A stretch of 64,000 nucleotides of DNA from Pseudomonas sp. S35 (GTDB lineage: Bacteria > Pseudomonadota > Gammaproteobacteria > Pseudomonadales > Pseudomonadaceae): assembly GCF_009866765.1 (NCBI RefSeq), contig NZ_CP019431.1, positions 2,666,001 through 2,730,000 on the forward strand. The letters run 5' to 3'. Under the pieces are notes generated by a model that searched no databases, had not been told where the DNA came from, and was given only the letters and a program-made list of their open reading frames with translations. Shown one piece after another: positions 42,551 to 50,989 of this stretch. The position numbers were made by a program, and so were the translations under genes. Position 1 is the stretch's first letter. Each line of letters opens with the position of its first letter.

Positions 42551-43525
42551 ATGGCATTACTGGAACCGTCCGGCGTTCAGGGCGCCACCTATGCTGCATC
42601 GGCCGAGCCGCGCAGCCATTGGTTGGCCCTGGCCCATGAAATCGACCCGCAGGTGGCGCGCTACTTTCTGGTGAGTGCGCGTTGCGGCTGCTTCATGCAG
42701 GCGGCGCGTAGCTTGAATGTCAAGGCGACGCTGCTGCGCAAACGCCTGGCGCAACTGGAAGAACACCTGTGCCATGCGTTGTTCAGCTACCAGGGCAACG
42801 GCCTGGTGCTCAGCCATGACGGCCAGCAATTGCGGGCCCAACTGATCGCCCTGGCCCACGAGCGGCGCCTGCCGGTGGTGGAACAGCCGCTGATCCGCCT
42901 GGCGGTGGCTGAGCCGATCCTGCATGACATCCTCGGCCGTGACCTGATCGCCTTGCTGCGCCGCAACGCCAGCGTGCGCCTGGAGATCATCTCCATCGAC
43001 AGCCACCTGTCCCTGCAAGCAGTGGAGGTGGACGTGGTGCTGTGGTTGGCAGACAGCGACGGCCCGACCCCCGGCCCGAGCTTCATCACCGAGCCGCCCC
43101 GGGCCCTGGCACGCCTGCAGTATTTGCCGCACATCGCCAAGCGCTATTCGCGCCTGGCCACCCGCCCGGACAGTGTGCAAGACCTCGCTGACTACATGCT
43201 GGTGCAATGGCAACCCGACGCACAGGTGGCTGCCTTGCAGCCATGGAACCAGGTGGTGGAGCAGCGCCTGGCCGCCGTGGTGCAGGTGCATGCCTATTCG
43301 CTGATGCTGGAGATGATCCGCTGCGGTGCCTGCATCGGGTTGCTGCCCCATTACATGAGCAGCTTCGACCGCGGGTTGGTGGCGTTGCCGGGGTTGTTGA
43401 CCGAGAGCATGCAGCGCCAGGTGTGGCTGGCGGTGAATGCCCAGGTGCGGGATGCCGAGGCGGTGCAGATGATCGTTGAGTTGATCGTCGGTACGTTCGA
43501 GGGGCGGCGCGAGTGGTTTGATTGA
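42551..43525 (+). CDS. LysR-type transcriptional regulator
   Basis: The 324-residue protein has a winged helix-turn-helix at about residues 37-95 (FLVSARCGCFMQAARSLNVKATLLRKRLAQLEEHL) with LysR-like spacing. The substrate domain follows from about 115. The helix sequence deviates from typical LysR proteins (SLNVKATLLRKRLAQLE in place of the common S-Q-S-A-x-S-R-Q-I), so its operator may be unusual. AAGGAG precedes the ATG. It ends the operon that starts at phdA, as does PA0701 in P. aeruginosa. Confidence 0.85.
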   Translation: MALLEPSGVQGATYAASAEPRSHWLALAHEIDPQVARYFLVSARCGCFMQAARSLNVKATLLRKRLAQLEEHLCHALFSYQGNGLVLSHDGQQLRAQLIALAHERRLPVVEQPLIRLAVAEPILHDILGRDLIALLRRNASVRLEIISIDSHLSLQAVEVDVVLWLADSDGPTPGPSFITEPPRALARLQYLPHIAKRYSRLATRPDSVQDLADYMLVQWQPDAQVAALQPWNQVVEQRLAAVVQVHAYSLMLEMIRCGACIGLLPHYMSSFDRGLVALPGLLTESMQRQVWLAVNAQVRDAEAVQMIVELIVGTFEGRREWFD

Positions 43526-43543
43526 AGCCGCAGCGATGCGCGG

Positions 43544-43572
43544 CCGGCCGCCGCCGTTCAGGCGGCGACCGG
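43544..43572. terminator. GC-rich hairpin between convergent genes
   Basis: GCCGCC and GGCGGC form the stem with a GTTCA loop, extended outward by further G/C pairs with one bulge. There is no T-run on either side, so termination is plausible but not certain. Confidence 0.4.
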
Positions 43573-43584
43573 CATTCACCCTAT

Positions 43585-46500
43585 TCAGGATTCGGGGGTA
43601 AAGGTTTTCCAGGTATTGGCGTCAGGGTTATTTTTGGTTTGTTTCTGGGCCAATAACCAGTACCGGTCTTCGGTGACTTGAAACACAGGGACGTACCCCA
43701 TAGGCGCCTCCACCTGAAGGCCAGTGGCGTTGGCTAGCTTTTGGGGGAGGTCTGATTGCGCTGCCTTGTCGCTGATCAGTCGCAGCGTGTCAGCGTTTGT
43801 TTTTGTGCGCAGAGGGGCGATGAGTGCAGCCAGGCTCTCAGGGGTTTGAGGTGTGTCCTCACGCAGATTCCCTTCAAAGTTACCCGCTTTATCCGTGTGC
43901 CCCAGGATATTCAATCGGTTTTTCGGGTTGCTACCCTGCCCATCAATGAAGAACTCGAACTGTTCGCCCTCAGAAGAAGACAATAAAATGCTATTGGCTT
44001 TTTGTTCGGTATGAGACATTGTTTTAAAGTTTTCGTAGCTACTGAAATCGCGCGGCTGTGAAGGTTGCCGCGTCGGTATGAAATTGGGGGCGTCGGGTGA
44101 TAGTTTGACTTTGGGCGAGCCGAAACGTGCAGGCTGATAATTGACGGTGACGGGTACGATTACAGGTTTTTCTGCAGTTCCGATATTCACATAAGCAGTG
44201 GATCCGTGAGGTTTTACCGCTTTAATGGTAACGTAGTTTTGGATGAACCTGAACTTCATTTGGATGCCGGCGAGCTTGTCGATATCAGCGTGGGAGAGAT
44301 GAGGGAATTCTTGTTCGAAGCCGGCCCTGCTTGTTTTAAATACTTGGTCAGGTAGCTCTGTTAGTCCGCCGGCCTTTCCGATGACAGTCCCTTCAAAGCC
44401 TTTGAACGGTAAGTTTGTCGCTCTATGTAGTTGGGCCGCGAGGGAGTTATCACCTCCGGCCGCAGAGTAGCATGTAAGGATGCGCCCTTCTTTATACTGC
44501 TTGAAGTCCACGCCTCGGGCTAACAGCTCATAATAAACGTCATCGCCTGATAATTTTTTTCCCTCTCCTAATATCCTCGTGCCTGCACCCGGTTTTGGTT
44601 TGTAGCCATGTCCGATAATATTGATGCGTTTTTCTCCGTTATAGATATCTTCGAAGTATTGGATGTCCCCATCAATGGCCTTGATGTTTTCTACGCGCCC
44701 GCCCAATGTAACCAGCGTATTCGTCAATGGCCTGCTCGGAACATCCCCAGGCAATAACGTGCCGGGCGCAGGCTTCACGGTTGATGGGGCTGCGGGTGTT
44801 TTATTCGACGTCCGTACACTGGCGTGAAGGACCAACGATGCCAGGTTCGTCAACAGGTCTATCAGGGCGGCTTCCTTGTTGCCGCCCTTCTCATTGGTCA
44901 AAATTTCGATATCGCCGAGAATGCCCTGCGTCTGCAGTGCCAGGCCGATCAGCGCTCCGGGGCCGCGAAGGGCGGGCAAGACGGCGTTGAGGACGAGAAA
45001 CCCACCTTCTTTCAGGGTTGCCCAGCGACTTTCCGCGTTTGACACCGTTTGCCGTTCGGCCAGCGTTGTCACGGTCTTGGCGTTAGCCTCGTACAGGTGG
45101 CTCATCAGTTGCCCGGCTTGCAGTTTTGCCCCTATGTCATCAATCCCGGCGCCGGTGGTGGCGAGCGTGGGGGCCGCCGGTGTGCTCGGTATAGTGAAGT
45201 CATCAATAAACACTCTGTTACGGTGCAGGTGAGGTTCGCTGAAACCACCGTGGGCATAGACTGTGCGGGTCGTTTCATCGGGCATCCAGGCCAGAATATC
45301 GTTTTGTAACTTTCCGGGTTTCTGGATGGCCTCCATCAATGCCTTGCGAGAAGGAAACTGCATCAGTGGAGCATCGGCCATCAGCGGGCGATAGAGAACA
45401 TGCGGACCGACGCTGCTGTCCTTGGGTTCGATCAGGTACATGTTCTCGACGATGTCAGGCGATGCGCCAGGTTCGGGCACGAATGCCAATGGGCGCATCG
45501 TGATTTCATTGCCATTGACGGACTTGGTACCGGGAGTGGGGTCAAGTACCGCTTGAAGGTAACGAAACCCCATGGCGTTATCGAAACCAGACGCGCCTTT
45601 GGCGGTCAACTCCAGCGCCTTCATCTTTAGTTCAATCGGTACTTGTTGCACAAAACGTAGCTGACGTTCTGCTTTTTTTGCAGGGTCATCCAGCAACTCG
45701 CGTTTAAGCAAGTCTGGGTAGTTCTTTCCGACGTTGACTTTTTCAATCAACGCTTTGAGGGCGCCTTCTTTGCCCAGCGCCGGTATCAGCGTTCCCGTTG
45801 GTTTGTGGCGGACCTCTATGCTACCGCCAGGTAATCCAGCAAGGTTCTGGATGAACGCGTCGCTCAGGGCCATTTTAGTGGTCCGGATGGCTCCGAATCC
45901 GAACCCGGCCCCCGTGCCGCCATACGGCGTGTGAAACAGCACTTCTACATCATTGATGTCATAAGGGACGGGGGGCGGTGACAGCGCATTCAGTTGGTTC
46001 TGGGTATACGTCCGGATGTCCGGGATATCGCTGTTATAGGTGTGTTCCTTGTTGCGGCGCATATAGTCCGCCAATTCAAGGGTGAGGTCATGCAAGATGA
46101 AGCGATTGGCATCGGAGGTCGTCCTCATCCATTCGGACGGCTTTTGCTGGGACTGATCCGGCTGTTGCGGGTTGAGCAGTGTCGGCTCGGTGTTCACGGC
46201 GTCTGCTACTCGCCTGTTGATAACGACACTTGCCTGGATATAGAACGCATCCGCCTCCAACTTGGTCAGGGACGTGCTGAACGTATCGCCGGGCAGTTGT
46301 GTTTTCAGGTTTTGCTCCCATGCCTGTTTGGCAGCGGCCAGGGAGGTGTAAGGCGTCACCTTGCCGCTCGGTTCGCACACCAGCACAACCGGGTGCCCTG
46401 CGAGCTTGCGTTCGATGATCAGGTTGGGCGTCAGGTAGTCCGGGTTGTCTGGATGGGCGCGCTCAGTGCTGGCGATGGCGTATACGGTTATCTGCGAGCC

Positions 46501-48624
46501 GTCGGCAAGCTTAGGGCGTGTCGATCCGTGGGGATACCTCACGGCCATGTCCAAGGTTTCGCGCTGCAGGTCATTGAGTCCTGGATGTTTCAAGCTGGCC
46601 AGGCGCAGGTTGCTGCGCACCAGGTCGCTGAGCATCAAGCGGCGATCACCGGCAAACATGGGGGTGACACTCACCGAGGTATCGGCGCCAAAACCCGGTG
46701 CGGGCGCGCTGAAAGGTGGTTTGCCCCAGTAGTCGAGCCGCGCTGTTTGGAGCGCGACGTTCAGCTTGCCCGACAACTCGCTCATCGCTCGTTGCAGAGC
46801 CGGTTTGTCGATTGCAAGCGCAGTACCTGCTGGGGTGCCGGTAAGTGCCAGAGCGTTCGCTCGGGTGTCGACAAATTTACCTTCGCTGGCGAAAACCGGT
46901 GCGTCATTGCCGGCGATGCAGTCAATGGCCAATTCCATCAGTTGCGTTTGATTGAATTGGCCGGGGTTTGTCGGATCGGGCTCTGCAAAGGCCAGTTGCT
47001 CAACATCGACTTTCAGTGATGGTGATAGCTGACTCAGGGTGTCCTTGAGTAATCCGGCTACAACGGTTTGCAGGCCTGGCTCTCCCTCAAACAGACTGCG
47101 GGCGATGGCGCTCACCGGGCCGACGGCAGCAGGTTTTGCGGTTTCTGGTGTTTGCGGGGCGGCCTTCGCACTAGGTGCGTCAATACGGTGTCGTCGCGTG
47201 TTGGCGTGTTCCGCGATCGTAACTGCCTGCACGGCGGCTTGCTGCATGTTGCGAACCGCGCGAGAGACGTCGTCCATCGCAGGGTTGTGTTTTACCAGCG
47301 CGGGGAAACCTGCGCGGATAAGCCCGGCATTTTGCGCCATCCACTGTTGTTGTGAGCCGTTCTCGGGCTTCGCCCCGTAGAAGTTCAAGATCTGATAGAT
47401 GTCTGGCTTGCGTAAAATCTGGTCGGGGGTCTCTACGCTGTACGAACCGCCCGGTGCAAGGTTACGGGCTGCATTGGTAATGTTACGTTCAATGGCCGCC
47501 CAGTGCTCAGATGAGGTTTTGGTGAACTTAGCACTTTTAGGTTTGCCGCTTGGGTCTGTTACGAAGCATTGCAAATCACCCGAAGGTACATCGATGACAA
47601 CCGTTGACGGAATGATGTTGTGCTCTCGCGTAAATCTTAGAAAAGTGTCGGTGGATAGCGTCTCCCGGTATTTTTCGATCGCGTGTATATAGGATGAGTC
47701 AGCAGGAATATCAGGGATATTTGTGAGTCGCCACTGACTGGAGCTGCTGAACGCTGTCAGGACTCTGCTGCAAATGCGTGCAAGTTCACGGTCCGCTTCA
47801 TCGACACGCTCCGAGGGTGTCGGTGTTCGGCTTGAGTCGGCAATGCCGCCGCTGCGCTCAAAGGTCGCTGTGGCAATGGTTTCCTTCGCCGTGCGTTGTG
47901 CTTGCCGGATACGCAGGGTTTGCGATGGAGTGTCCAGCGGCAGAGGGCCATTGGGAATATTCAGGGAGTCGAACTCACCGGAATCCTGTAGAGATTTGAC
48001 GACTTTAAAAGGATCGTCCTCATAGTCATCCCTTTCTACGGCGTAGTAGTCACCGACTAAGGCAATGGGCGCCTCGTGTCCGCCGGTGTACTGGAACGAG
48101 CGTGTTTGATCTGCGACCAAGTCTCTGGCGGCCGCGGCAACGACGGAGGCGGCCTGCGTCCAGCCAGGAGTCTGGTTCAAAAAGGTTTTGGTCTGGCCAT
48201 TGATGGTGCATTCCATGCCTCCTGAGTCGGGAAACCACCTGAGGTTGGAACGGTCGATGTTGTTGTCTTTGGCAAACGTTGCAAACGGTTCTTGATTGAG
48301 GGCCTGGGTGAAGCGCGCCCAGGCTTGGCCGAAGGTGGAAAACGGTGGAATGTTAGTGACCGTGGGAGCTTCGGTTTCCGTCCTCCTGACATTGCGCTTG
48401 TAAATAATCTGACTCATCAACGCAGCGCTAAACTGCTCGGCCATTTCACCGTCGCTTCTTTCTACCAATTGGGCGGCTTGTTCCTGGATTTGTGTCGGGG
48501 AAGTGTGTGGTAGTACCCGTCGAGAGATGTGATGGGTCGCAGCCGGGTCGTCCTGTACGGGTGTTTGCGATTGAGTCTGTGCGGGGTGCGTTTCGAAGCG
48601 TGGTGCGTGTGATGTTACTTTCAT
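43585..48624 (-). CDS. giant dermonecrotic-toxin-like protein with C-terminal His/Cys domains
   Basis: The 1679-residue protein has no signal peptide; the first 60 residues are rich in Thr, Gln, Pro and Ser. Two related blocks occur at about 91-175 and 301-395. Residues about 990-1150 (ALELTAKGASGFDNAMGFRYLQ, VLYRPLMADAPLMQFPSR, YAHGGFSEPH) match a domain common in large Pseudomonas toxin proteins (DUF6543-like, from memory). The C-terminus has two similar domains: RINIIGHG with His1339 and LTCYSA with Cys1385, then RLNILGHT with His1576 and no Cys. These look like clan-CD cysteine-peptidase folds. The 3' part of the gene is AT-rich. The route of export and target are unknown. A weak AAGGC precedes the start. 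Confidence 0.8.
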   Translation of the reverse strand: MKVTSHAPRFETHPAQTQSQTPVQDDPAATHHISRRVLPHTSPTQIQEQAAQLVERSDGEMAEQFSAALMSQIIYKRNVRRTETEAPTVTNIPPFSTFGQAWARFTQALNQEPFATFAKDNNIDRSNLRWFPDSGGMECTINGQTKTFLNQTPGWTQAASVVAAAARDLVADQTRSFQYTGGHEAPIALVGDYYAVERDDYEDDPFKVVKSLQDSGEFDSLNIPNGPLPLDTPSQTLRIRQAQRTAKETIATATFERSGGIADSSRTPTPSERVDEADRELARICSRVLTAFSSSSQWRLTNIPDIPADSSYIHAIEKYRETLSTDTFLRFTREHNIIPSTVVIDVPSGDLQCFVTDPSGKPKSAKFTKTSSEHWAAIERNITNAARNLAPGGSYSVETPDQILRKPDIYQILNFYGAKPENGSQQQWMAQNAGLIRAGFPALVKHNPAMDDVSRAVRNMQQAAVQAVTIAEHANTRRHRIDAPSAKAAPQTPETAKPAAVGPVSAIARSLFEGEPGLQTVVAGLLKDTLSQLSPSLKVDVEQLAFAEPDPTNPGQFNQTQLMELAIDCIAGNDAPVFASEGKFVDTRANALALTGTPAGTALAIDKPALQRAMSELSGKLNVALQTARLDYWGKPPFSAPAPGFGADTSVSVTPMFAGDRRLMLSDLVRSNLRLASLKHPGLNDLQRETLDMAVRYPHGSTRPKLADGSQITVYAIASTERAHPDNPDYLTPNLIIERKLAGHPVVLVCEPSGKVTPYTSLAAAKQAWEQNLKTQLPGDTFSTSLTKLEADAFYIQASVVINRRVADAVNTEPTLLNPQQPDQSQQKPSEWMRTTSDANRFILHDLTLELADYMRRNKEHTYNSDIPDIRTYTQNQLNALSPPPVPYDINDVEVLFHTPYGGTGAGFGFGAIRTTKMALSDAFIQNLAGLPGGSIEVRHKPTGTLIPALGKEGALKALIEKVNVGKNYPDLLKRELLDDPAKKAERQLRFVQQVPIELKMKALELTAKGASGFDNAMGFRYLQAVLDPTPGTKSVNGNEITMRPLAFVPEPGASPDIVENMYLIEPKDSSVGPHVLYRPLMADAPLMQFPSRKALMEAIQKPGKLQNDILAWMPDETTRTVYAHGGFSEPHLHRNRVFIDDFTIPSTPAAPTLATTGAGIDDIGAKLQAGQLMSHLYEANAKTVTTLAERQTVSNAESRWATLKEGGFLVLNAVLPALRGPGALIGLALQTQGILGDIEILTNEKGGNKEAALIDLLTNLASLVLHASVRTSNKTPAAPSTVKPAPGTLLPGDVPSRPLTNTLVTLGGRVENIKAIDGDIQYFEDIYNGEKRINIIGHGYKPKPGAGTRILGEGKKLSGDDVYYELLARGVDFKQYKEGRILTCYSAAGGDNSLAAQLHRATNLPFKGFEGTVIGKAGGLTELPDQVFKTSRAGFEQEFPHLSHADIDKLAGIQMKFRFIQNYVTIKAVKPHGSTAYVNIGTAEKPVIVPVTVNYQPARFGSPKVKLSPDAPNFIPTRQPSQPRDFSSYENFKTMSHTEQKANSILLSSSEGEQFEFFIDGQGSNPKNRLNILGHTDKAGNFEGNLREDTPQTPESLAALIAPLRTKTNADTLRLISDKAAQSDLPQKLANATGLQVEAPMGYVPVFQVTEDRYWLLAQKQTKNNPDANTWKTFTPES

Positions 48625-48837
48625 AAAAAGCCTTGAGGTAATGCGTGACTGGACGCTGACACAGGGGTCGTTATTTGATGCGCCTGTTATGTCGGTTGTT
48701 TAGGCTGTCCCGTTCCCTCAAATGTATGTCTGGTGTTTTTTACACGTTCGTCACGGGTGGGCTGCCTGGCACTCTGAGACGCAGATTGCGTTAACCTGTC
48801 GGACTTTGAATACGCCGACGCAGGCAAAGTGACTAAG

Positions 48838-49392
48838 ATGCAAGCCACCCGTCTGACATTGATCTGTCATGCCGTAACCCCCTCGCAAAAAAAGGGGCGC
48901 TTTCCCGACGATGAGTCCATCACGACTAATGGGCGAAGCGCGGCGTTGTCCCTTGCCGACCGCTATAAGAAAAACCTACGTCTGTTGTGCGGCCCCGAGG
49001 CCCGTGCCCGGCAGACCGCAGGCATGTTCGCCAGTGCGCCTGTGATCGAAAATGCCTTGCGTGATGCTGATGTAGGTCACTGGAAAGGCAAGGGCATCGA
49101 TGAGCTTGATCGCGATGAATTGACGCAGTGGCTTACTGATAGCGCCAGCGTCCCCCACGGCGGCGAGTCGGTGACGCAGGTCTGCGCGCGGGTGGCGCAA
49201 TGGATACAATCCCTTGAAGCCAAACCGGGCCATGTCGTGGCTATCACTCATCCTTTCGTGATTCGCGCCGCGCTGCTGTATGTCATGCAGTGTCCAGTGT
49301 CGATGTTCTATTTGATCGACGTCGAACCGCTGTCCGCCACTGAGTTGCGCTTTAATGGCGTGTGGCGCCTGCGCCTGGAAACTCACGCCTGA
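48838..49392 (+). CDS. histidine-phosphatase-superfamily protein, possibly in cobalamin synthesis
   Basis: The 184-residue protein shows the fold of the phosphoglycerate-mutase-like superfamily: LTLICHAVT at the N-terminus, CGPEARARQTA, GGESV and a second catalytic-type His in AITHPFVIRA. The usual RHG motif is CHA here, so the phosphate-binding Arg next to His is lost. It is followed after 45 bases by cobF, which suggests a relation to alpha-ribazole phosphatase (CobC), but the changed motif argues for altered or lost activity. A GTG nine bases upstream is in frame and has AGG at closer spacing; the start is uncertain. Confidence 0.8.
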   Translation: MQATRLTLICHAVTPSQKKGRFPDDESITTNGRSAALSLADRYKKNLRLLCGPEARARQTAGMFASAPVIENALRDADVGHWKGKGIDELDRDELTQWLTDSASVPHGGESVTQVCARVAQWIQSLEAKPGHVVAITHPFVIRAALLYVMQCPVSMFYLIDVEPLSATELRFNGVWRLRLETHA

Positions 49393-49437
49393 GTGCGTGA
49401 ACATGGCAAAATCCACGCCCCGCAATGAGAGCAACCC

Positions 49438-50193
49438 ATGAAACGCATCCTGATCATCGGCATTGGCGCCGGCAACCCTGACTACATCACGATGCAGGCC
49501 GTGAAGGCGCTGAACCGCACCGACGTGTTTTTCCTGATGGACAAGGGCCAGAGCAAAGACAAGCTGATCGATCTGCGCCGCGAGATCTGCGAGACCTACA
49601 TCACCGAGCCCGGCTACCGCTTTGTCGAGGCCGAGTGCCCCGAGCGGGTGCGCGGTGAGATCGACTACACCACCGCCGTGCAGGACCTCAACCGCGACAA
49701 GCAGGCAACCTTCGAACGCATGATCAACGAGGAAATGGCCGACGGCGAAGTCGGCGCGTTCCTGGCCTGGGGCGACCCGGCGCTGTACGACAGCACCATC
49801 CGCATCTTGCAGGCGATCCTGGCCGGCGGCCGGTGTGCGTTCGAATTCGAAGTGATCCCCGGCATCACCAGCGTGCAGGCCCTGGCGGCCCAGCATAAGG
49901 TGGCGTTGAACCGCATTGGCAAGTCGGTTGAAATCACCACCGGGCGGCGGTTGGCGGCGGGGCAGGCCAGTGATGCCGATACATTGGTGGTGATGCTTGA
50001 TGCCGAAGATTCCTACCGCACGGTGACCGATCAGGACCTGGATATTTACTGGGGCGCCTATTTGGGCACGCCGGATGAAATCCTGATCAGCGGCAAAGTC
50101 AGCGATGTCGCTGAAGAGATCGAACGGGTGCGCAAGGCGGCGCGCCAGGCCAATGGCTGGATCATGGACACGTATTTATTGCGCAAACCCTGA
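49438..50193 (+). CDS. cobF: precorrin-6A synthase (deacetylating), CobF
   Basis: The 251-residue protein is a SAM-dependent tetrapyrrole methylase. Seen: IIGIGAGNPDYITMQAVKAL at the N-terminus, the GDPALYDST motif near residue 112, and VIPGITSVQALAAQHKVALN, all typical of CobF. It methylates C-1 of precorrin-5 with release of acetate in the aerobic cobalamin pathway, in the cytoplasm. Full length for the family. GAGAG lies before the ATG. The preceding phosphatase-like gene is probably co-transcribed. Confidence 0.95.
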   Translation: MKRILIIGIGAGNPDYITMQAVKALNRTDVFFLMDKGQSKDKLIDLRREICETYITEPGYRFVEAECPERVRGEIDYTTAVQDLNRDKQATFERMINEEMADGEVGAFLAWGDPALYDSTIRILQAILAGGRCAFEFEVIPGITSVQALAAQHKVALNRIGKSVEITTGRRLAAGQASDADTLVVMLDAEDSYRTVTDQDLDIYWGAYLGTPDEILISGKVSDVAEEIERVRKAARQANGWIMDTYLLRKP

Positions 50194-50204
50194 GGTAACG
50201 TCCC

Positions 50205-50924
50205 ATGCTCAAACTGTTTGCCCTGGCGCTGACCCTGGTGGCCGGTGTCGCTCACGCCGATGCTGACCTGCACACTGATTTGCCACTGTCGTACCTGGAA
50301 CAGACCCAGGGCGAAGCACGCAACCAGCCGTTGGTGATTTTTTTGCACGGCTTTGGCAGCGACGAGCAAGACCTGTTTGGCATCAAGGACGTGCTGCCGC
50401 CCACCTGGACCTACTTGTCGGTGCGCGCGCCGATGCCGGTTCAGCCCGACGGCTTCCGCTGGTTTACCAAGACGCCGGGCGATGGCGATTACGACGGTGT
50501 GACCGCCGATTTGCACAGCAGCGCCGCGCTGATCAAAGACTTTGTAGCGAAGGCCACTGCCAAGTATCACACCCAGCGTGACCGGGTGTTCCTGGTGGGG
50601 TTCAGCCAGGGCGCGATCATGTCCTACGAAGTTGCGTTGCGTGATCCTGCGTTGGTGCGCGGTATTGCAGCGTTGAGCGGCAGCCTGTTGCCTGTTCTCA
50701 AGGCCGAGCTGAAGCCGGATGAGCGACTGGGCGAACTGGCGATTTTTATCGGCCATGGCACGTTGGACCAGGCGCTGCCGTATGCGTCGGCGACGCGGGC
50801 GAATGACGTATTGGTGGGGCTTGGGTTGAAGCCAGAGTTTCATGGCTATACGGGGGTGAACCACACGGTCAGTGCGGTAGAAGTGCGGGATTTGAAGGCC
50901 TGGTTGGAAAAGAGCCTGAAATGA
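50205..50924 (+). CDS. exported carboxylesterase/phospholipase-type alpha/beta hydrolase
   Basis: The 239-residue protein has a signal peptide (KLFALALTLVAGVAHADA) and a compact esterase fold: FLHGFGSDEQDLFGIKD oxyanion region, GFSQG with Ser134, a catalytic Asp in HGTLDQALPY and His in GVNHTVS. This is the layout of the bacterial carboxylesterase/acyl-protein thioesterase family, but sent to the periplasm. AGGTAAC precedes the ATG eleven bases after cobF. The large repeat array follows its stop. Substrate unknown. Confidence 0.9.
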   Translation: MLKLFALALTLVAGVAHADADLHTDLPLSYLEQTQGEARNQPLVIFLHGFGSDEQDLFGIKDVLPPTWTYLSVRAPMPVQPDGFRWFTKTPGDGDYDGVTADLHSSAALIKDFVAKATAKYHTQRDRVFLVGFSQGAIMSYEVALRDPALVRGIAALSGSLLPVLKAELKPDERLGELAIFIGHGTLDQALPYASATRANDVLVGLGLKPEFHGYTGVNHTVSAVEVRDLKAWLEKSLK

Positions 50925-50989
50925 ATGCGGTCAAAAATGTGGATGGCGGTGGGTCAGTGATCAGTTGCATTAACTGACAATCCCTCATC

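Noticed and set aside
48688..48716. hrp-box-like sequence (GGAACG, 16 bases, CGACATA) upstream of the giant toxin gene
   Set aside because: It has two deviations from the GGAACC and CCACNNA consensus, and no type III secretion gene is visible in the window. It could be chance; a HrpL-box matrix scan would decide.
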